A DNA stretch of 37,124 nt from Bacteroidales bacterium (GTDB lineage Bacteria > Bacteroidota > Bacteroidia > Bacteroidales > UBA932), in NCBI GenBank assembly GCA_017398125.1, contig JAFQHE010000032.1, forward strand, positions 1 through 37,124. The letters run 5' to 3'. This document shows, piece by piece, positions 32,110 through 37,124 of this stretch. How positions within the stretch are numbered: position 1 is the stretch's first letter; each line of letters begins with the position of its first letter. Below the pieces are notes generated by a model that saw nothing but the letters and a program-made list of their open reading frames with translations, ran no database searches and was not told the DNA's origin. The translations under genes were made by a program, and so were the position numbers.

Positions 32110-33774
32110 TCACTCAATTTCCACAACTCTGTCACAGAACTTAAGGGAGCTCTCCCTATGCGCTATGGACAATATCGTCAAATCTCCACAACTCTTCCTC
32201 AACTGCAACAGCATATTATTTATCTCCAGCTCAGTACCATTATCAAGAGCAGATGTTGCCTCATCAAGAAGCAGCACATTCACTCTCCTGTAAATGGCAC
32301 GTGCAATTCCTATTCTCTGTCTCTGCCCTCCCGACAATCTCTTGCCCTCCTCGCTCATATTTGTATCAATTCCGTCGGGCAAGCTCTCCACCCACTCCCT
32401 GAGGCAGACTTTGTCGAGCACCTCTTCAATCCTCTTCCGGTCAATCTCAGTCTCACCCAGCGCAATGTTTTCCGCCAACGTGCCATAAAATATGAATACA
32501 TCCTGGGATACATACCCGACCTGACTCAACCACTTCTGGCGGTTGCCCTCATGCAACGGTATGCCATCTATCCTTACCTCTCCACTCTGGGGTGAAATGA
32601 AGCCCAACAGAAGATTGAACAGGGTTGTCTTGCCTACTCCACTGTACCCCTTGAAACCGACAAACTCGCCACTGTTCACGGTGCAGTTGAAATCATTGAA
32701 GAGAGGATCTCCGTCGGGAAAAGAGTAGTAGATTGATGCAAACTCTATCTTGTCTGAGAATGGCCGTTCGAATGATTTGTCTGGTTCTTCAGCTATAGAA
32801 GCCGGATTATTGGCAGAGCTATTCTCTCCATTTTTATCGTAATTCAGGGCAGTCTCTATAATATCGAGGCAATAAGAGGCATTCTCAAGCTGGGCATAAC
32901 CGGTCATTATACTGCGTATTGCCGGCAAAAGCCTGAACGAAGCCACTGCAAAAAGGCCTACCAGCAACGACACATCGCCGCTGCGTGTCACAACCAGCAG
33001 CACCAGACCAATCACTATGGCCAACTCTCCCAAAAAGAGCGGAATCCGCATCAGTGTATCCATCTGCAGCCTGTTGGTTGCTATTTTGTCAAGACCTGTC
33101 TTGAACATCTCTTGTGCATACGGAAATGCTCCGCTCACCTGCAGGTCGGCATACCCCTTGAACGTATCCATTACAACCCGGCTCTGGTCACGCTTTGCCT
33201 TGACATCCTCTTTTCCTATTGCCTTGACCCTCTTTCTTACTCCAAGGACATATATGAGCAGAAAGGGCGTAAAACTGCAGAGAAGTATTAAAGATGTCTT
33301 AAAATCATAAATGGCAAGAGCTGTAGCCACCAATATCAACAGCATTGAATCACTCGCCATCTTCAAAAGCGAAGGCAACACATTCTGGCTGAATATGAAT
33401 GATATATAGTTGGTATCGTGGGAAAGTCTGTTGGAACCCTCACCCTTAATGAAAAGCAAGCCCCGTCTGAAATAGCTGGTGTAAAGGGCCAGGCTCAACC
33501 TCTTGTAGATTGAGAGCATATATCTGTTCTGGAATCTTGAAAAGAGTATGCCCACTGTGCTTTTGAGTATTATCAATGCCACAGCCAATAGTGAAAAGAG
33601 GAGTGCTGCCCTGCTGTTTTCTCCCCCCTTAAGGAGCCAATAGAGGACCGGAAGCAAGGATGCCAGACTTACAAAATCCAGCAAGGTCGTAAAAAAGAGA
33701 GCAGCAGCGACACGTACTCCACCTTTACGTTCCCTTTTGTCAAGCAATTTGTATATTCTTCCGAAGAGCTGCAT
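32110..33774 (-). CDS. ABC exporter (fused membrane and ATPase domains), no peptidase domain
   Basis: The 554-residue protein has a six-helix exporter domain (about 20-300), a Ser/Asn-rich linker (about 312-335) and an ATPase with Walker A GYSGVGKT at 376-383, signature LSGGQ at 480-484 and Walker B LLLDEATS with D504/E505. Unlike the transporter at 8198 it lacks the C39 protease domain, so any leader removal would need the separate S26-type enzyme. Size and layout resemble PglK/lasso-peptide D-type exporters. Its stop overlaps the kinase-like frame and it lies 43 bp after the nucleotidyltransferase gene. Confidence 0.92.
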   Translation of the reverse strand: MQLFGRIYKLLDKRERKGGVRVAAALFFTTLLDFVSLASLLPVLYWLLKGGENSRAALLFSLLAVALIILKSTVGILFSRFQNRYMLSIYKRLSLALYTSYFRRGLLFIKGEGSNRLSHDTNYISFIFSQNVLPSLLKMASDSMLLILVATALAIYDFKTSLILLCSFTPFLLIYVLGVRKRVKAIGKEDVKAKRDQSRVVMDTFKGYADLQVSGAFPYAQEMFKTGLDKIATNRLQMDTLMRIPLFLGELAIVIGLVLLVVTRSGDVSLLVGLFAVASFRLLPAIRSIMTGYAQLENASYCLDIIETALNYDKNGENSSANNPASIAEEPDKSFERPFSDKIEFASIYYSFPDGDPLFNDFNCTVNSGEFVGFKGYSGVGKTTLFNLLLGFISPQSGEVRIDGIPLHEGNRQKWLSQVGYVSQDVFIFYGTLAENIALGETEIDRKRIEEVLDKVCLREWVESLPDGIDTNMSEEGKRLSGGQRQRIGIARAIYRRVNVLLLDEATSALDNGTELEINNMLLQLRKSCGDLTILSIAHRESSLKFCDRVVEIE

Positions 33775-33817
33775 TGTTTATAGCTATTATTTTTTGGTAA
33801 TTACACCATTTTTGAGG

Positions 33818-35056
33818 TCATTTTGTTTTGAAGATAAGCATAGGTTCCTTTACATGGGCTACTACAGATTTCCATATTCCCGACAGCAGAGAGGTTCTTA
33901 TTACCTCATTGACCAATCTGTATCTGTGAATAAGTCTGCGTGTCTTGTATATCAATATCCTGAACCTGCCTTTAAACGGAATTTCATTCTCATACTCCGG
34001 ACAGATCATCTCTTTCAACATCTTTCTGGCAAGAGCTTTTGCACTCTCAATATCAACTGCACCGTTTGCAAAGCAGCCGCCATTTACACCGGAATCAGTA
34101 CCCAACAAAGTATCACTAAGTACCGACAAAGCAGCAATTCCTTTAAGGAAATACTTGTCATCTATCTCACCCGGCCACTCTTTCAAGGCCCCGGCCTGCA
34201 ACAGCACTGCCCAGTCGCACAAATGGTGCAATGTAAGCCCGCAGCCATAATGCTGGAATGCATGGAAAGGAACAAAGATCGAATTGAATGCCAATGACGG
34301 AACAAGTATACTCCGGCTGCACCCTTGCAACACCACCTCTTTTGGATTGATGTTCCGTCTCAAAAATAGATCAAGCACCTCTCCATACTTGTAGTGCTGC
34401 ACGTTAAGGAAAAATTTATGGTTCTCAATGGGAATATGTCTGTAATTGAAGTTGCTGTGCTTGTATGAGTGCATCTGAACCTCTATTCCCTCTTTGCGCA
34501 TAAGTTCATCAGCCAGTTCATTGGCCCTGCGGTCTCTCTTTCTGGCAACCGATTCGCAATCTCCACTCTCCTTTGAACAAGAGGCCTCTTTGGATGACAG
34601 TTCGGAAGTTCCGGCTGCGCGCTCCAGATTTTCAAGGGCAAATGTGTATATGTCAATATCACCGCCCTCACGATGCTGTGGCTTAGGATAATATGATGAC
34701 AACCCTACACCCTTCAGCTGTACAGTTGCTATGCCGTTGCTTCTGTAGAATGAACTGAGCTCTTCTATCACGCTACAATACAAAGCATAACGCTTTTCAT
34801 ACCTCTCAACAGCCATTGCCCAAGGGATCTTGACGCTCAATGGAGGCTGCTGCTCTTTAGGCAACTTCATAACGCCATCCCAGGCCAATGCCATAACACC
34901 CTGCTTGCAGGCCAAACCATAACAGAGGCTCCACTCCTTTGCAGAGACTCCGTCAAACCGGCCTTCGGCAAGACCGCTCACCTCTCCATACCCGAATCCG
35001 AGCCTGAGCAGTGCAAAAAGCAACTTTTCACTTCTATTCAAATTGAAACCGTCCAT
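33818..35056 (-). CDS. Nucleotidyltransferase family protein (NTP_transf_5-like)
   Basis: The 412-residue protein has the nucleotidyltransferase-fold signature LKGVGLSSYYP at 114-124 followed by GGDIDIY at 131-137, where the two Asp should bind metal. Helical flanking regions and HAFQHYGCGLTLHHLCDWAVLL fit the family often found beside PqqD-like and HprK-like genes. Residues about 146-178 are a Ser/Lys/Glu-rich insertion right after the catalytic motif, unusual for the family. The start is taken as ATG 35054-35056 (MDGFNLNRSEKLL). It may attach a nucleotide to a peptide, protein or sugar; the substrate is unknown. Confidence 0.8.
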   Translation of the reverse strand: MDGFNLNRSEKLLFALLRLGFGYGEVSGLAEGRFDGVSAKEWSLCYGLACKQGVMALAWDGVMKLPKEQQPPLSVKIPWAMAVERYEKRYALYCSVIEELSSFYRSNGIATVQLKGVGLSSYYPKPQHREGGDIDIYTFALENLERAAGTSELSSKEASCSKESGDCESVARKRDRRANELADELMRKEGIEVQMHSYKHSNFNYRHIPIENHKFFLNVQHYKYGEVLDLFLRRNINPKEVVLQGCSRSILVPSLAFNSIFVPFHAFQHYGCGLTLHHLCDWAVLLQAGALKEWPGEIDDKYFLKGIAALSVLSDTLLGTDSGVNGGCFANGAVDIESAKALARKMLKEMICPEYENEIPFKGRFRILIYKTRRLIHRYRLVNEVIRTSLLSGIWKSVVAHVKEPMLIFKTK

Positions 35057-35089
35057 AAAGCAATCAGAGACCAACCTGCCATTTGCCTG

Positions 35090-35356
35090 CTACGAGATTA
35101 CACCGCAATTTTTCAGAGATTCCACCCACTTGCCGGCATCCTTCATGGCAAGATCATTGTCAATTCCATACTCATCAACAAGAGCCTGTGCAGCATCCTC
35201 CACCTCAAACTCCCTTGCCTCCATAGCTTTGTAAAGATACTTGGCTGTTGAATTCAATGAAATTATACGTGTCAGGTCTGTACCCACCTTACCCTGGTTA
35301 ACAATAATGCACTCACCTGCCACCTCTCTCAATTTATATTCTGGATCTATTTTCAT
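35090..35356 (-). CDS. PqqD-like peptide-binding protein (RiPP recognition element type)
   Basis: An 88-residue protein with the PqqD-fold pattern: a short strand LREVAGECIIVNQGK, the LNSTAKYLYKAM helix and a C-terminal winged helix-turn-helix (DLAMKDAGKWVESLKNCGVI). PqqD-like domains bind leader peptides of ribosomally made, modified peptides and present them to tailoring enzymes. It is the first gene of a five-gene operon with nucleotidyltransferase, ABC, kinase-like and S26 genes. I start at the ATG at 35354-35356; a GTG two codons earlier is possible. No radical-SAM partner is present, unlike pyrroloquinoline quinone loci. Confidence 0.85.
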   Translation of the reverse strand: MKIDPEYKLREVAGECIIVNQGKVGTDLTRIISLNSTAKYLYKAMEAREFEVEDAAQALVDEYGIDNDLAMKDAGKWVESLKNCGVIS

Positions 35357-35376
35357 AAGCACTTAAATTACACCCC

Positions 35377-35384
35377 CAAAGGTA
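35377..35384 (-). promoter_or_regulatory. -7 element for the PqqD operon
   Basis: Minus-strand TACCTTTG matches TAnnTTTG and lies 20 bp before the ATG. The expected -33 position falls inside the terminator hairpin of the upstream gene, without a good TTTG. Because a terminator separates this operon from the surface-protein gene, it probably has its own promoter. Confidence 0.5.
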
Positions 35385-35433
35385 ATAAAAAAAGAGGAAA
35401 CGGCATGTAAACTTGTACATTCAGCCATTTCCT
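35385..35433 (-). terminator. Intrinsic terminator after the BspA-like gene
   Basis: In minus-strand RNA AGGAAAUGGC pairs with GCCGUUUCCU (35424-35433 with 35395-35404, one G-U pair), with an inner AUGUA/UACAU stem, followed by CUCUUUUUUU. It begins 32 bp after the stop of the surface-protein gene. Confidence 0.85.
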
Positions 35434-35465
35434 CCTGTTTTACAAAAGGTAGTATCTTTATCTGA

Positions 35466-37124
35466 TTACTCCGTAGGATAAGAGTAAACAGCATAATCTT
35501 CATCTATGCCTGTGCTCTTTGTGCTTAAAATATCGTATGCAGCCTTGGTTACCTTAACTGAAATTGGTTTTGAAGAGGCTTTACTGCCTAAATGATAGAA
35601 CATAAAGCCAAAATCAGTTACCTTGCTTACGTTAAAGGATGTCAAATCAAGAGAGGTAAGGCTACTGCAATGATAGAACATCCAGCTCATATCTGCAACC
35701 TTCTCTGTATTGAAATTACTTAAATCAAGAGAAGTAAGGCTACTGCAAAAACCGAACATACTTTTCATATTTGTAACATTTGCTGTATTGATATTACTCA
35801 AATCAAGGGTTTGAAGTTTCTCACACTCATTGAACATACTATGCATATCTGTAACATTCTCAGTATTGAAATTGCTCAAATCAAGCGAAGTAAGGCTGCT
35901 GCAACCACGGAACATATAGCTCATGTTAGTCACATTCTCTGTATTAAACTTGCTCAAATCAAGCGAAGTAAGGCTACTGCAACCATCGAACATATAGCTC
36001 ATGTTAGTCACATTCTCTGTATTAAACTTGCTCAAATCAAGCGAAGTAAGGCTGCTGCAACCACGGAACATATAGCTCATGTTAGTCACATTCTCTGTAT
36101 TAAACTTGCTCACATCAAGAGAAGTAAGACTGCTACATTCATCGAACATCCATGTCATATTTGTTACATTTGCTGTATTGAAATTGCTCAAATCAAGAGA
36201 GGTAAGTCTACTGCAATTATAGAACATCCAGCTCATATCTGTAACCTTCTCAGTATTGAAATTGCTAAGATCAAGAGAAGTAAGACTGCTGCATTCACTG
36301 AACATCCAGCACATACGTGTTACATTAGATGTATTTATACAGTCATTAAAATCAATTGCTGTAATGCGTGCCAAAGCATCTGCAGTTGCCTCCTCTAATG
36401 AGCTTGCTCCAAACATGTACGAGCAATTTGCATTGAACACAAACTCTTTGGCAGCTGTGTGAATTTCAATTACACTGCCATTTACTTTGATATAGGCTCC
36501 GGTGCCGGTTCCTATTTCTGTGGCTCCGGAAAGGTTTTCTCTGCTGTTTGCAATGAATTTGACCTGAACACTCTCTAATGTGCCAATGGCTGCCACAACT
36601 GCATCTCTGAATGTTTTTCCATTTGGCAGATAACAGGCGGCAGGTATCTCTTCAAAGTTGCTGCTGCTTTTGGCAATATTGTAGAGGTTGCCTGAGGTGA
36701 TTGTGTTGTTGCCAAGTATGGTCTTGTAGGTGGTCTCTCCGGCAGTGGCATAGATGGCACAGTTCTTTACCTCTTTGCCTGTTGCAGGTACTGCAAAGTA
36801 TGCAGTTGCCTGGCCGTCGGCATCAGCTGTAATGCCTTCTGTTGAGATTATGTTTGAACCTGAAAGCAGACCTTCGGCATAGAGCTCCACATTCACACTC
36901 TTGCTCTTGAATGCCTCGTTTGTGAGGGACATTTTGATTATGGCCGAGTTGTGGTTGAATTTGAGGTTCAATCCAGTGGTTGACTGGTTGGCAGTCACAT
37001 CTATTGAGGCTTCAAGGGTAAGAAACTCTTCAACATCGGCCAATGTTCCGCCCTGAGAGCTGTAGTCTGCCGGTGTTGTGGCAGGGTAAGATGCCTTTAC
37101 AGAGCCGGCAGAGGCAAATGTTGA
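35466..37124 (-). CDS. Surface protein with fimbrillin-like N-terminal region and BspA-type repeats (5' end outside window)
   Basis: The frame is open from the window edge to its TAA, giving 552 visible residues; the true start and any signal peptide lie to the right. The first 160 or so residues (FNHNSAIIKMSLTN, then TSGNLYNIAKSS) resemble the Mfa/FimA-like fimbrillin family. They are followed by nine consecutive 26-residue repeats with consensus MSWMFxxCSSLTSLDLSxFN-TENVTN, the DUF285/BspA-like leucine-rich type found in host-binding surface proteins. A short C-terminal region follows. The protein is probably exported and attached to the cell surface or a fimbria. An internal TTG at 37041 is not a believable start because the upstream frame stays open and in style. 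Confidence 0.85.
   Translation of the reverse strand, partial: STFASAGSVKASYPATTPADYSSQGGTLADVEEFLTLEASIDVTANQSTTGLNLKFNHNSAIIKMSLTNEAFKSKSVNVELYAEGLLSGSNIISTEGITADADGQATAYFAVPATGKEVKNCAIYATAGETTYKTILGNNTITSGNLYNIAKSSSNFEEIPAACYLPNGKTFRDAVVAAIGTLESVQVKFIANSRENLSGATEIGTGTGAYIKVNGSVIEIHTAAKEFVFNANCSYMFGASSLEEATADALARITAIDFNDCINTSNVTRMCWMFSECSSLTSLDLSNFNTEKVTDMSWMFYNCSRLTSLDLSNFNTANVTNMTWMFDECSSLTSLDVSKFNTENVTNMSYMFRGCSSLTSLDLSKFNTENVTNMSYMFDGCSSLTSLDLSKFNTENVTNMSYMFRGCSSLTSLDLSNFNTENVTDMHSMFNECEKLQTLDLSNINTANVTNMKSMFGFCSSLTSLDLSNFNTEKVADMSWMFYHCSSLTSLDLTSFNVSKVTDFGFMFYHLGSKASSKPISVKVTKAAYDILSTKSTGIDEDYAVYSYPTE
35613..36314 (-). repeat. Nine tandem 78-bp repeats in the BspA-like gene
   Basis: Nine units of 78 bp each encode 26 residues beginning M-x-x-MF. 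The three central units (start points of the shared block at 35913, 35991 and 36069) are almost identical at the DNA level, whereas the outer units have diverged. This suggests recent duplication or gene conversion in the centre. Confidence 0.9.

Noticed and set aside
32110-35356. Lasso-peptide biosynthetic cluster
   Set aside because: PqqD-like, kinase-like, nucleotidyltransferase and ABC genes fit, but the asparagine-synthetase-like cyclase and the transglutaminase-like leader protease are absent, and no precursor is seen.
35913-36146. Possible CRISPR array because of regular repeats
   Set aside because: Units are contiguous, 78 bp, in frame and encode BspA-type repeats; there are no unique spacers and no cas genes.
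35811-36398. 195-codon frame (+) with regular repeats (HIxHVSHILCIKLAQIKRSK-type)
   Set aside because: The repeats are only the antisense reading of the 78-bp BspA repeats; no independent coding support.

Overview
The window is a stretch of chromosome from a member of the Bacteroidales; I cannot place the genus. The signs are upstream sequences of the form TTTG-N19/20-TAnnTTTG rather than E. coli-type promoters, little Shine-Dalgarno signal, and families typical of the phylum: a DUF4369-type thioredoxin-like lipoprotein, a DksA relative without a full zinc finger, a large IleRS, a fimbrillin-like/BspA-like surface protein, and a glycogen locus with GH57 and GH133 enzymes.

Layout. 1-535: start of a leftward tyrosine-type integrase at the edge, then a probable attachment scar made of a tRNA-Ser-like 3' end plus its terminator; no other gene is supported here. 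534-2138: M49-like metallopeptidase lipoprotein (-). 2401-2898: orphan ECF sigma factor (+). 2930-7496: lspA, dksA-like gene and ileS (-). 7576-8070: cvpA (+). 8198-14210: an export region (+) with a C39-peptidase ABC transporter (PCAT), two short peptides with double-glycine leaders, a TolC-family outer-membrane protein, a periplasmic adaptor and tsaB. 14217-16270: DUF4369 lipoprotein, HIT protein and greA (-). 16379-27874: one long leftward cluster xseA-xseB-glgB-GH133-GT4-GH57-glgP-ribF for glycogen synthesis and breakdown. 27950-30731: engB, prs, nadE and a small Cys-rich membrane protein (+). 30738-35356: a compact leftward operon of PqqD-like protein, nucleotidyltransferase, ABC transporter, HPr-kinase-like ATPase and S26-type peptidase. 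35466-37124: partial fimbrillin-like/BspA-repeat surface protein (-).

Two places could hold undescribed systems. First, the PCAT and the two translationally coupled GG-leader peptides look like a two-peptide microcin/bacteriocin or peptide-signal exporter; the next genes supply an outer-membrane channel and adaptor. A 12-bp inverted repeat has one arm inside the promoter of the channel gene and may be a small inverton or an operator. Second, the PqqD/NTase/ABC/HprK/S26 operon has the logic of a peptide-modification and export pathway (lasso-peptide kinase clusters and HprK-related/PqqD systems are the nearest known analogues), but no precursor gene is visible in it.

The remainder is mostly housekeeping: translation, lipoprotein processing, NAD, FAD and PRPP synthesis, t6A modification, exonuclease VII, and a glycogen cycle that lacks a visible glgC.
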